The position numbers and the translations under genes are program-made. A stretch of DNA of 64,000 bases from Dyadobacter soli (lineage in GTDB: Bacteria > Bacteroidota > Bacteroidia > Cytophagales > Spirosomataceae): assembly GCF_900101885.1 (NCBI RefSeq), contig NZ_FNAN01000009.1, forward strand, positions 62,001-126,000, in the 5' to 3' direction. This document shows positions 8,214-16,621 of the stretch, one piece after another. Under the pieces are notes generated by a model that saw nothing but the letters and a program-made list of their open reading frames with translations, ran no database searches and had not been told where the DNA came from. How positions within the stretch are numbered: the first letter of the stretch is position 1; every line of letters begins with the position of its first letter.

Positions 8214-9026
8214 TTACATTCCAGGTTTTTTGCGGTTGTTGTTGTTCCGGTTGTTGTTACTGTTGTTGTTCCGGTTCTGGTTCTGGAACTTGTTGCTCCG
8301 GTTGCGGTTCTGATTGCCCTGGTTGTTGCCTCCCTGCCTGTCGGAGTTGTGGGATTGGGCTTTGAAGTTATTACCCCCGCCTACCTGGTTCACGCGGTTG
8401 CGTTCCTGGTTGTTGTTGCGGTCTTTCGGCGCGGCTTCTATCGGCCCTGATTTGCGGATGTAGTCGATTTCTTCTTTCAAACGACCCTTGCTCAGCTGTT
8501 CGAGCTGGTTGAGAAGCACGCTGTCTTCGGGGTTATCCTTGTTCCAGGCGTTGAAGAACGAGCGCATCAGGCGGAAAATGTAGGAAACGAATGCGAGACG
8601 GTCCTCCGGGTTTTCGGTTTGCGACGCTTTTTCCAGAAGCAGGTCAATATTGCGGCCGTAATGGCGGAATTGCAGGTTTTGCTGGTTGTATTCGACACGG
8701 AGCGGTTTTTTGCCCAATGCTTCCGCGGATGGCGGTGGGAAAGGGCTGTCGACGTCCAGCTCGAACCCGGAGATAATGTACAGGTCATCCCACAACTTGT
8801 TGGTATAGTCCTGGTTATCCCGCATGTTGGGATGTATCTGACGCATAAGCTCGACCAGGATGTGCGCGTAGAGGGTGCGCTTAGCCTTGTCCTCGATCGT
8901 GACGATGTGGTCGGCCAATTTTTGTACGTTACTACCGTATTCTTTCAATGGGATATCTTTTTTATAATGGACAAAAATAATAAGTTTTTGTGGAAACAAA
9001 ATGAGGTACAGCGGTAAAACAGGCAT
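8214..9026 (-). CDS. DUF4290 family protein with Asn/Gln/Arg-rich tail
   Basis: About 270 aa if started at the ATG at 9026. The frame extends upstream, but that part overlaps the end of the PorU2-like gene and reads as out-of-frame sequence. The conserved DUF4290 core starts at PLKEYGSNVQKLADHI and includes DNQDYTNKLWDDLYIIS and LQFRHYGRNIDLLL, so the exact start (ATG 9026 or a nearer alternative codon) is uncertain. The last 70 residues or so are low complexity, dominated by Asn, Gln, Arg and Gly, and are disordered and basic, as in RNA-binding tails. No function is established for the family. It is cytosolic, with no signal peptide. The spacing of 14 bp to the upstream stop and 45 bp to murA suggests co-transcription. 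Confidence 0.8.
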   Translation of the reverse strand: MPVLPLYLILFPQKLIIFVHYKKDIPLKEYGSNVQKLADHIVTIEDKAKRTLYAHILVELMRQIHPNMRDNQDYTNKLWDDLYIISGFELDVDSPFPPPSAEALGKKPLRVEYNQQNLQFRHYGRNIDLLLEKASQTENPEDRLAFVSYIFRLMRSFFNAWNKDNPEDSVLLNQLEQLSKGRLKEEIDYIRKSGPIEAAPKDRNNNQERNRVNQVGGGNNFKAQSHNSDRQGGNNQGNQNRNRSNKFQNQNRNNNSNNNRNNNNRKKPGM

Positions 9027-9040
9027 TCCACGGCGCTGGC

Positions 9041-11821
9041 TCAGGGAGCATAAAGCAAATGCCCGCGCATACTTTCGAAAGGGAATGCCGGATGCCTGGA
9101 AGCTTCCGCGGCGCTGATCGTGTAATGGTAAAGCCCCGCCGGTATACCCGGGGAATGCATTGCCGGATGCCAGAAGTGTTCGTTGCGGCCGACAAAACAA
9201 TGTAACACTTTCCGGAAGACGGTCGTTCCCAGCACGTTCCGGATCGTCAGTTCAAGGTCGTTGGGGAGCAGCCGTTTGTTTTGAATCGTGAACCTGAACC
9301 ATTGCCCGGATGGGTTCGGAGAAACTGTCGCGGTAATAGGCCCGTCGTATTCAGCTACTTCGAAATCAATCTGGTACGGAGCCGCTGAATGGCCCGTTTT
9401 GTCGCGGCATTGCATGGTGAGCAGGTATTTGCCGGATGTTAATGCTGGTTGAAGAATGATTTCGTAAAACTTTCCTTCGACATTCCTGCCAATCGCGGTT
9501 TGTAAAGGTATTCTTAAATCAGTGCAACCGGTACAATGTTTTTTCAGCCAAATGGAGACCAGCGTTGTGTCATCGTTAATTACGGGAAGATTTTCGTCGA
9601 AAATCCGGATGGTCAAAACCGGGTTTTTTGAAATAATATCATCATTTACCAACAGTCGTCCGTCAACCAGAAGTTGCATTAACGGCGGCAAATCAACCGA
9701 TGGGTTATCGGCAACGGTATCCGGCAGCATGGAAGGGAAAATGCGGATGGCCGGGTCACCGTGGAGCGTCATTTGCTGGATGGTAATGCTGTCCAGGATG
9801 CCCGGGTTGCGGTTTAAATTCCTTCGAATAGCTTCCCGCTGGATCATGCCGAACGGCTTGCTGGTAAATGGAGAGTCGGCAAGGACTTCGTAAAACAGTT
9901 CGGTGTAGCGCCTTAATGCGGTCGACGGGCCGTTGAATGTGTGTGCCAAAAAAAGCACCGCGCCGCTTTCGGGAGCGAAAATCCAGTCGCTGCTTAATGT
10001 CTGGGTCGAATAGAAAATGCTACCTGCTGCGCAGCCATTGACGATCATCGCCGGGTAATGCGGATGGTTCCGGTAATTGCGGGCAGGATCGGTAGCACGG
10101 CCAATATCGATGTCGGTAACATCGATAGAGGAATGGCCAAATAACGTAACCAGTCCCACGCCTTCATTGATTTGTTTATCGATACGAACCGGTTCTACTG
10201 CATTGTCGGTCAGTTTCGAAATCGTGGTTACCTTCCCGGCGAGCGGTGTGTTGTCAAGTTTCTTTTCAAAAAATTGCATATAATCTCTAAAGACATTCAA
10301 CTCATCTTTAGACCTCCCGCCGCTTAAATGTAAAATCCGTTTTCGCCACGCTGCCGTCGCAGGTTCCGCTTCCATAGCCTTTACTTTCAGCAGGTAATCG
10401 AGCATTTGCCGCGCATTCAAGGCATTAATGCGACCGATAGGAACGAGCGGGTTGAAATTGCCTTTTTGAGTAGCCAATGCAATGTCGGAACCCGGCCAGC
10501 CTGCATTAGGTACCATGTCCGTTTGCCATGAATCCTTCATTTTTCGCGCTTTCTGCGGATCAATGGATCTCCCGGCCAGCAACACGAACTTCAATTTCCC
10601 CTGATCATGCAGCCAGCGGATAGCATTCCGGATGCCATGCGGACCGGGCTGGCCAGCATTGAACTGGTCATAAAGTTCATAACTGTGAACAATCGAAGTA
10701 TGGTACCCGCCACCCGCATCCGAAGCCCGGTACTGCGCATAGTCAGCTACGGCGTCATGCCCATTCACAGGCGTGCGCATGAGCGGATGTGTGATGATGA
10801 GATATTCCGTTTCAGGATGGATGGAAGAAAACCTTACAATGCGTGAAGGCGGGGTAGGCAAATGTCCCGGCGCGACGCGCGGGCCTGCCTGCGGGTAGCG
10901 CATACGTGCGTACGAGAGCGACACGTGCCCGCCTGTGCCGACGGGCAGGAGTGTTAAAACCAGCTGCCCGGCTTCGTCGAAATCTGCGATAGGTATTTTG
11001 AACCGGATAGCCTTTGTTTCCCGACCCACAACATTCAAATCAAATAATCGCCTCTTCAAATTTTGAGCGCCACCCAGCCACAATGCAAATGAATGCACAC
11101 CCGGCGACCAGCCCGCGAGGAGTATTTCACAGTCAATATCGGATGGCGTTTCTTGGAAGAGCCGATTGGTTTTAAATACAATTTCAAAAGACTTATGCTC
11201 CGCTATTTCCGGGCCCGTCCAACCTTCACCTTCGTCATAGGCTGTCAGTAGCGAGCCGGTTTCATAGTTGCTTTCAGGTGGGAAGAATCGGCCGGGGAGG
11301 TAATGCGAGGTGAAGAGCTGCATTGTTTCTTCCCAATGCAATGCAGCGCTGTGGGTAACGGTGCCCGGAGCGGGGAAGGTGGTCCTTAGTCCGCCTTGAT
11401 CGGTTTGCCAGGTGAGAAAGTAGGCGGTGGTGTCGGAGTAGAGATTATAGTAGGTATGAGGCATGGCGTCGGGCTTTGTGTAAAGCGCGGTATCTGCATA
11501 ACCGTCATTCTTTTTACCTGCAAATAAAAGGTATCCTTCGCTTGCTAACCGGCCCGAGGAATCACCCACGACCTCAATCGGTACCTCGGTGCCATGCGCA
11601 AACAGCTGAATGCCCGCCGTTCGTATCGAATCAGCGGGAATGCCGGCCCGTGCGAGTTCGGTGGCGGTGATTTTGTAAATGCCGGTTTCGACTACGGGAA
11701 TGCGGAGGTAAGTCTGCCGGTAGTCGATCCATTCGTTGCCGTAGCGTTGTTGCGCAATGCATCCGGAATAGCAGAGCACACCGCAAAAGAGCAGTAAGGT
11801 GTGTGTAAATGTCCTTGTCAT
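9041..11821 (-). CDS. PorU2-like C25 peptidase, putative second T9SS sortase
   Basis: 926 aa from the ATG at 11821, which starts a good signal peptide (MTRTFTHTLLLFCGVLCYSG, cleaved near CIAQ). A TTG seven codons upstream is also in frame but less likely. The N-terminal beta domain (YLRIPVVETGIYKITATELA) is the pattern shared with PorU. The C25 catalytic dyad is His-563 in LFGHSSID (codon 10133-10135) and Cys-597 in VNGCAAGS (codon 10031-10033), both intact. The C-terminus carries a sorting-domain-like stretch with VSPNPSGQWFRF. It differs clearly from the PorU at the left edge, so two C25 sortase-like enzymes lie within 12 kb. It is placed between folA and the DUF4290 gene in an apparent operon. 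It could instead be a secreted C25 protease; the architecture favours the PorU2 group. Confidence 0.82.
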   Translation of the reverse strand: MTRTFTHTLLLFCGVLCYSGCIAQQRYGNEWIDYRQTYLRIPVVETGIYKITATELARAGIPADSIRTAGIQLFAHGTEVPIEVVGDSSGRLASEGYLLFAGKKNDGYADTALYTKPDAMPHTYYNLYSDTTAYFLTWQTDQGGLRTTFPAPGTVTHSAALHWEETMQLFTSHYLPGRFFPPESNYETGSLLTAYDEGEGWTGPEIAEHKSFEIVFKTNRLFQETPSDIDCEILLAGWSPGVHSFALWLGGAQNLKRRLFDLNVVGRETKAIRFKIPIADFDEAGQLVLTLLPVGTGGHVSLSYARMRYPQAGPRVAPGHLPTPPSRIVRFSSIHPETEYLIITHPLMRTPVNGHDAVADYAQYRASDAGGGYHTSIVHSYELYDQFNAGQPGPHGIRNAIRWLHDQGKLKFVLLAGRSIDPQKARKMKDSWQTDMVPNAGWPGSDIALATQKGNFNPLVPIGRINALNARQMLDYLLKVKAMEAEPATAAWRKRILHLSGGRSKDELNVFRDYMQFFEKKLDNTPLAGKVTTISKLTDNAVEPVRIDKQINEGVGLVTLFGHSSIDVTDIDIGRATDPARNYRNHPHYPAMIVNGCAAGSIFYSTQTLSSDWIFAPESGAVLFLAHTFNGPSTALRRYTELFYEVLADSPFTSKPFGMIQREAIRRNLNRNPGILDSITIQQMTLHGDPAIRIFPSMLPDTVADNPSVDLPPLMQLLVDGRLLVNDDIISKNPVLTIRIFDENLPVINDDTTLVSIWLKKHCTGCTDLRIPLQTAIGRNVEGKFYEIILQPALTSGKYLLTMQCRDKTGHSAAPYQIDFEVAEYDGPITATVSPNPSGQWFRFTIQNKRLLPNDLELTIRNVLGTTVFRKVLHCFVGRNEHFWHPAMHSPGIPAGLYHYTISAAEASRHPAFPFESMRGHLLYAP

Positions 11822-11867
11822 TACATTCGGTTTAATGCACAAAGACAGCTTGCAAAGCTCGCCTGAC

Positions 11868-12371
11868 TTACTCCGGCCGCTTTCGGATGTACAGGTTCAT
11901 GGAAAACGAATAGGCATGATCGTCATCGGCGCCATGAAATTCTGAACTGGCCAATTCCCAGTCGGCCATATCGAATGCGGGGAAGTAAGCGTCGCCTGCT
12001 ACTTGTGCGTGTACAATGGTCAGATACATTCTGTCGGCGAGCGAGAGCATTTGCTGAAAAATACTGGCGCCGCCTAAGATGAATACGTCGGTTTCATCGG
12101 AAAGTAACGCGATGGCCCCGGAAATATCTTTGGCATATTCCACATTGGGCCCGGCATGCGCAGGCGGCCGTGAGGTAATGATCACATTCCGGTATTCCGA
12201 GTGCAGCGCGTCGGGCGCCTCGAAGCTCTTTCGGCCCATAATAAATGCCTTGCCCTCAGTGACCCGGCGAAAATGGGCCCATTCGTCGGGTAGGTGCCAG
12301 GGTAGGTTGTTGTTTAGGCCGATTACATGGTTTTCGCTCATCGCAGCGATGATGTATAGTTGCAGTTTCAT
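11868..12371 (-). CDS. folA: Dihydrofolate reductase
   Basis: 167 aa with all main DHFR signatures: IIAAMSENHVIGLNNNLPWH at the N-terminus, FIMGRKSFEA for NADPH binding, VIITSRP, and the ILGGASIFQQ loop. The acidic proton-relay residue (Asp27 in E. coli) corresponds to Glu-30 in LPDEWAHF. It makes tetrahydrofolate for thymidylate and purine synthesis. It is the first gene of the minus-strand run that ends with murA, 46 bp before the PorU2-like gene. No thyA is visible next to it, unlike many folA loci. Confidence 0.95.
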   Translation of the reverse strand: MKLQLYIIAAMSENHVIGLNNNLPWHLPDEWAHFRRVTEGKAFIMGRKSFEAPDALHSEYRNVIITSRPPAHAGPNVEYAKDISGAIALLSDETDVFILGGASIFQQMLSLADRMYLTIVHAQVAGDAYFPAFDMADWELASSEFHGADDDHAYSFSMNLYIRKRPE

Positions 12372-12402
12372 GTTGATTGTTGATAGTTCAATGCCCTCCT
12401 GT

Positions 12403-12477
12403 CAATAATTATTCTCTCAATTCTCTCTAATAATTATTCTCTCAATTTTCTCTAATAATCATTCTCTCAATTTTCTC
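12403..12477. repeat. Three tandem copies of a 25-bp AT/CT-rich unit
   Basis: Copies at 12403-12427, 12428-12452 and 12453-12477 with consensus TAATAATTATTCTCTCAATT + TTCTC, differing at only a few positions. A degenerate tail with CTCTCTCAATTC follows. It lies about 30 bp upstream of the folA start on its leader side. Confidence 0.85.
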
Positions 12478-12501
12478 TTTCTCTCTCAATTCAATCCCTT
12501 T

Positions 12502-12562
12502 CTCCGTCGGTTAAAACCGACGGCAAAAGATAGTCTATTACCGTCGGTTTTAACCGACGGAG
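12502..12562. repeat. Pair of palindromes forming a 22-bp inverted repeat
   Basis: CCGTCGGTTAAAACCGACGG at 12504-12523 is itself a 9-bp hairpin with a 2-nt loop. Its exact reverse complement occurs at 12541-12560. The two extend to 22-bp perfect arms (12502-12523 and 12541-12562) around a 17-nt spacer. The sequence can fold as two small hairpins or one long one. Confidence 0.85.
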
Positions 12563-12641
12563 TGAAACTACTAGTAACCGAGGGAGTTCAACTACTAGTA
12601 GCCGAAGGAGTGAAACTACTAGTAACCGGCGGAGGGTAGCC
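12558..12641. repeat. Three and a half tandem copies of a 24-bp unit containing ACTAGT
   Basis: Units at 12558-12581, 12582-12605 and 12606-12629 share the consensus GGAGTGAAACTACTAGTAAC + CGA; a partial fourth follows to 12641. Each has the palindrome CTACTAGTA(G). The first unit overlaps the right arm of the palindrome pair, so the two repeat types are interlocked. Confidence 0.8.
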
Positions 12642-12749
12642 CGGGAGTATTAACTCGGTTGCGGCTTTTAGTACTAAATTAATTTTTTGCCGATCGGCAC
12701 TTTAAAACTACCATTCATCCTAACAACATCATCTTTTTAACATGGTACC

Positions 12750-12780
12750 TTGCATCGCAAAGTACCTGTGTATACCTTTG
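12750..12780 (+). promoter_or_regulatory. Bacteroidota-type promoter for the padR operon
   Basis: TTG at 12750-12752, a spacer of exactly 20 nt, and TACCTTTG at 12773-12780 fit the -33 TTG / -7 TAnnTTTG consensus. It predicts a start near 12787 and a leader of about 60 nt before padR. Confidence 0.6.
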
Positions 12781-12850
12781 TATTGTTAGAAGCCTAAATT
12801 CTATCTATTAGCCATGAACATATTCATTTAAAATTAACTCATGAAACCAC

Positions 12851-13225
12851 ATGAATATTGAAAATGCCCAAGTGCAGATGCGGAAGGGAATTTTGGAATT
12901 CTGCATCCTGCACATCATATCCCGGGGCGAAGTGTATGCTTCGGATATGTTGGATGAACTGACGTCCGCTCACATCATGGTGGTGGAAGGTACATTATAC
13001 CCTCTTCTTACCAGGTTAAAGAACTCGGGCTGGCTGGATTATAAATGGGTGGAGTCGTCTTCGGGCCCTCCAAGGAAATATTATGTTTTGACGGATGAGG
13101 GGAAGGTCTTCCTGGACGCAATGCAAGCTACGTGGTTTGAGCTCGCCGACTCGGTGCAAACCGTGATTAAACGTACCGAGGAATTGAGCAAAACGGCTTC
13201 AAGCAATCTTCCTGACCCTAACTGA
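12851..13225 (+). CDS. PadR family transcriptional regulator
   Basis: 124 aa winged-helix repressor. The start MNIENAQVQMRKGILEFCIL and the recognition region VVEGTLYPLLTRLKNSGWL, then GPPRKYYVLTDEGKVFLD, are the classic PadR pattern (DNA-binding helix about residues 25-60, wing about 60-85). A short C-terminal helix serves dimerisation. It lies 29 bp upstream of the PspC/GIN membrane protein gene. Such PadR + PspC/GIN pairs are common in Bacteroidota, so it probably regulates this operon itself, likely as a ligand- or stress-responsive repressor. Its own promoter is visible at 12750-12780. Confidence 0.92.
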   Translation: MNIENAQVQMRKGILEFCILHIISRGEVYASDMLDELTSAHIMVVEGTLYPLLTRLKNSGWLDYKWVESSSGPPRKYYVLTDEGKVFLDAMQATWFELADSVQTVIKRTEELSKTASSNLPDPN

Positions 13226-13254
13226 TCACTCAAAGACATTCGATTATTTCAATC

Positions 13255-15795
13255 ATGAAAAAGACAATCAGCATAAATATAGGCGGCATTATCTTCCACA
13301 TCGAGGAGGATGGCTACGAGAAACTGAAAGGGTATCTCGCCTCTATCCAGAAGTATTTTTCTTCGTTCGCGGATAGCAAAGAGATCCTTTCGGACATTGA
13401 GGGCAGGATTGCGGAGCGGTTTCTGAATAAACAAAAAGTAGAGAACAAACAGGTGATCTCGCTCTCGGACGTCGACGAGCTGATCGCCGCCATGGGTACC
13501 GTGGCCGATTTCGAGGCCATCGAGCAGGGCGAAGAGTTCCTGGCCGATCCGTTGGAGACGGCTTCCGCATCATCTTCCGCACCAAAGCAGGAGACCTATA
13601 CGTCCCACACCGCGCCGAATGCGCCTAAAACGGACCCCGTAAATCCCGGCGTACCCCGGAAATTGTACAGGGATTTGCGCAGGAAGCTTCTGGGTGGTGT
13701 GGCGGCTGGTTTGGCACATTACTTTACGATCGACGCGATATGGGTGAGACTTGCATTCCTTTTTGCAGTAGTTGGCTTGCCGGCTGGTTCGGGTATGCTG
13801 GATATGAATGCAGAGGAAATATTCGGGCCGATTTCTGGGTTTAGCGTACTGGTTTACATTGCCATGTGGGTTGCATTCCCCGGCTCGGTAACGCTCGAAG
13901 AGGATGCGCATATCAAGAAATTCTACCGCGATCCGGACCGCAAGGTGGTAGGTGGTGTGGCAGCCGGTGTGGCTTCCTATTTCGGGGTCGACCTGGGTGT
14001 GGTGCGTTTCCTGTGGGTGCTGTCTATTCTGCTCTTCGGTACGGGTTTCCTGATCTACATTGTATTATGGGTCATTGCGCCTAATGCAAATACGCTCACC
14101 GAAAAAATGGAAATGCAGGGGGAGCCTATTACCCTCTCCAATATTGAGTCGAACATTAAGCAGAGTCTCAATTTGGAAGAAAGAGGGGGAGAAGAGCATG
14201 TTGTAACGAAGATATTGTTGCTGCCTTTTCGCGCTATCGGATTAGTGGTGGCGGCGGTGGGGAAGTTGCTTAGAGGGCTGGGGCCTATTCTGAGGGTGTT
14301 GATCGGCGCATTTCTGATCGGTATGTCGGCACTCGGCTTGCTGGGTATTGTGATCGCGGCGGGTGTAGCCCTGGGACTTACCAGCGCCGGCGCATTCGAC
14401 AACCTGCCGATCCCGATGCTGATTTACCAGGAATTACCCGAAATACTGATCCTTTCCGGAATCCTGGTGGCGGCTATTCCTTTGGTAACCTTCCTTTTGC
14501 TGGGCCTTACATTGATTTCCAATAAAAGGATTGTCGGCGGAAGCGTCTGGCTGACATTGCTGGGGCTCTGGATCGTGGGCGTCATCGGCGCTACGGTGGG
14601 TGGGGTAAATTACCAGCGGAATTTTGCCAAAAGAGGTGAAGTGAGCGAAACCAGCTACTATGCAGTGCCGCGCGGGACGCTTACTTTGGATTACAATTAT
14701 TTATATGATGAAGAGAATATCGATGTAGATGTACGACTGGCCGGGTTTAATGCTGGCGATAGTATCAAACTTGAAAAGACATTGCACGCAAGGGGACGCT
14801 CCCGCGAGGATGCGGAGAAAAATGCACGGGAGATCAAATACACCCCGGAGTTCCGCGACTCGGTGTTCGTGCTGACGGAAGGGCCTACGCTTTCGACCCG
14901 CTCACGGTTCCGCGATCAGCAGATCGACCTCACGCTGAGCGTACCTTATAACAAGCCTTTTGCAATGAAACGCGATTTCTACCATCAGTTGAATGACTGG
15001 GACAGAAATCAGCAGAATATCAAGAAATACGACCTGCGCGATGCCGACGATATTACCTGGAATAACCTGGTGTGGGTAATGCGCCGTGACTCGGGCCTGG
15101 TTTGTACCAATATTCCCCTGAAATACATCCGCAGCGCAAACAGCGAAGGCGATCAGGACGGTTATTCTTTCGAGTACAACGACAACAGCGACCTGGAACT
15201 GGGCGAGCGCGGAAGTTACAGCAAGCAATTCCCGGTTTCGGACTTCAAAAAAGTGGATATCGGCGGCGCGTATTCGATCATCATCCGCCAGGGAACGGAA
15301 TACAGCGTAACGGCCGATTCGGATAACCAGGAGCAGATCGACGATATCAATGTAGTGGTGGAAGACGGTGTATTGCGTGTAAAGCGTACCCGCGATTTCA
15401 ACCTCTTCGATCACCAGGACTGGCAGCGTGTGGGCGTTGTGGTTACCATGCCGACCATTGAAAACCTGTCGCTGTCCGGCGCCAACAAAACATTGGTGAC
15501 TGAATTCAAGGATCTGCCAAAGTTGAATGTAGATATTTCGGGCGCTTCCAAAACCGAGCTGAATGTGTTTGTGGATCAATTGTCGGTGAATGTCTCCGGC
15601 GCTTCCAAGGCTACCCTGCGAGGTTCGGCCCGATCGGCCAAGCTGGATGCACACGGAGCCTGCAAGCTGACGGCCACTGAAATGAACATTCAGAATGCGG
15701 AAGTAGCTGCTTCCGGTGCCTCGAAGGTGGAACTGAGCCATGTTCCTAACCTGAACAAGCATGCCAGCGGGGCGAGCAAAATCAATGTCCAGTAA
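13255..15795 (+). CDS. Membrane protein with two PspC domains and a C-terminal GIN (DUF2807) beta-helix
   Basis: 846 aa. An N-terminal cytosolic domain (MKKTISINIGGIIFHIEEDG) is followed by two PspC domains, near residues 137-200 and 222-275, each starting YRD-x-x-RK-x-x-GGVAAG and ending in hydrophobic helices. More membrane segments lie at about 330-450. After a long extracytoplasmic part, residues from about 655 form a GIN/putative auto-transporter adhesin head domain with repeated SGASK-type turns (NVDISGASKTEL, NVSGASKATL, AASGASKVEL, HASGASKINV), each one rung of a beta-helix. PspC proteins sense envelope stress in other bacteria; this multidomain form is typical of Bacteroidota and uncharacterised. 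It is co-transcribed with padR and ends at its own terminator. Confidence 0.88.
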   Translation: MKKTISINIGGIIFHIEEDGYEKLKGYLASIQKYFSSFADSKEILSDIEGRIAERFLNKQKVENKQVISLSDVDELIAAMGTVADFEAIEQGEEFLADPLETASASSSAPKQETYTSHTAPNAPKTDPVNPGVPRKLYRDLRRKLLGGVAAGLAHYFTIDAIWVRLAFLFAVVGLPAGSGMLDMNAEEIFGPISGFSVLVYIAMWVAFPGSVTLEEDAHIKKFYRDPDRKVVGGVAAGVASYFGVDLGVVRFLWVLSILLFGTGFLIYIVLWVIAPNANTLTEKMEMQGEPITLSNIESNIKQSLNLEERGGEEHVVTKILLLPFRAIGLVVAAVGKLLRGLGPILRVLIGAFLIGMSALGLLGIVIAAGVALGLTSAGAFDNLPIPMLIYQELPEILILSGILVAAIPLVTFLLLGLTLISNKRIVGGSVWLTLLGLWIVGVIGATVGGVNYQRNFAKRGEVSETSYYAVPRGTLTLDYNYLYDEENIDVDVRLAGFNAGDSIKLEKTLHARGRSREDAEKNAREIKYTPEFRDSVFVLTEGPTLSTRSRFRDQQIDLTLSVPYNKPFAMKRDFYHQLNDWDRNQQNIKKYDLRDADDITWNNLVWVMRRDSGLVCTNIPLKYIRSANSEGDQDGYSFEYNDNSDLELGERGSYSKQFPVSDFKKVDIGGAYSIIIRQGTEYSVTADSDNQEQIDDINVVVEDGVLRVKRTRDFNLFDHQDWQRVGVVVTMPTIENLSLSGANKTLVTEFKDLPKLNVDISGASKTELNVFVDQLSVNVSGASKATLRGSARSAKLDAHGACKLTATEMNIQNAEVAASGASKVELSHVPNLNKHASGASKINVQ

Positions 15796-15801
15796 AATTT
15801 T

Positions 15802-15834
15802 GAATGCCGGTGCAACATCGCCGGCATTCTTTTC
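15802..15834 (+). terminator. Intrinsic terminator after the PspC/GIN gene
   Basis: GAATGCCGG (15802-15810) and CCGGCATTC (15821-15829) pair perfectly around a 10-nt loop and are followed by TTTTC. It separates the PspC gene from the secreted GIN gene, so the latter is probably transcribed on its own or by read-through. Confidence 0.75.
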
Positions 15835-15864
15835 ATCTTTTCGGAAAATCTAACTTGTCAAACC

Positions 15865-16560
15865 ATGAAAAGAACCCAACTATTCCTTTTTGCAGCCCTT
15901 TTGATCACCGCATTGTCGTGCCAGGTATCCGCACAGGAAACCCGCAAATTCTCCGCGTCGGGCTTTACCAAACTTGCGATGGGCAGCGCATTCAAAATAG
16001 ATGTGAAGCAGGGAAGTAGTTTCAGCATAACGGCAACCGGCCGCTCCGAAGATGTCGACGACCTGGAATCGGCTGTGAAAGGCGGCACGTTTCATTTGGG
16101 TTATAAAAACAACGGCTGGAACAAAAACCGCAAGATGGTCGAAGTGAGCATAACAATGCCTGCGCTCGACGGTGTGGATTTCTCGGGCGCTTCCAAAGCC
16201 AATGTAGCCAGTTTCAGCGGCGTCAAGAGCATGGATATTGAAGTTTCGGGTGCATCGCAGGTAACCATGAGCCTGAAATCGCCGAAGGTATCCGTTGATC
16301 TTTCCGGTGCATCGTCACTCACGCTCAATGGCGAAGGCGACGTGCTTACCGGCGAAGTTTCGGGCGCATCATCGCTCAAAGGCCGCGATTTCTCTGCCAA
16401 AACCGTCAATATCGACGCGTCTGGCGCCAGCAGCGCAGCCGTACTCGCGAGCAACACCGTGAATGCCGAAGCCAGCGGGGCCAGCAGTATCCGTTACTCG
16501 GGCGGCGCGAAGGATATCCATTCCAGCACCTCCGGCGCCAGCTCGGTCAAAAGAGATTAA
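15865..16560 (+). CDS. Secreted GIN-domain (DUF2807) protein
   Basis: 231 aa with signal peptide (MKRTQLFLFAALLITALSCQ, cleaved near VSAQ). Nearly all the mature protein is a GIN domain: FTKLAMGSAFKIDVKQG, then a ladder of SGAS motifs (VDFSGASKAN, IEVSGASQVT, VDLSGASSLT, GEVSGASSLK, IDASGASSAA, AEASGASSIR, SSTSGASSVK). At least seven rungs predict a right-handed beta-helix. It is a stand-alone paralogue of the C-terminal head of the preceding PspC protein. Role unknown; the family is exported and may stabilise or bind envelope components. A perfect terminator follows. Confidence 0.88.
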   Translation: MKRTQLFLFAALLITALSCQVSAQETRKFSASGFTKLAMGSAFKIDVKQGSSFSITATGRSEDVDDLESAVKGGTFHLGYKNNGWNKNRKMVEVSITMPALDGVDFSGASKANVASFSGVKSMDIEVSGASQVTMSLKSPKVSVDLSGASSLTLNGEGDVLTGEVSGASSLKGRDFSAKTVNIDASGASSAAVLASNTVNAEASGASSIRYSGGAKDIHSSTSGASSVKRD

Positions 16561-16590
16561 AGAGAACTATTAATATACACCATGAACTAC

Positions 16591-16619
16591 AAACAAGGCC
16601 TGCATTGCGGGCCTTGTTT
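16591..16619. terminator. Bidirectional terminator between convergent genes
   Basis: AAACAAGGCC (16591-16600) and GGCCTTGTTT (16610-16619) are perfect 10-bp arms around TGCATTGCG. The A and T flanks give a U-rich end in both directions. It lies between the GIN gene and the convergent lipoprotein gene, whose stop is 2 bp away. Confidence 0.8.
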
Positions 16620-16621
16620 GT

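Noticed and set aside
12403..12641. CRISPR array
   Set aside because: The repeats are contiguous without unique spacers, and no cas genes are nearby.
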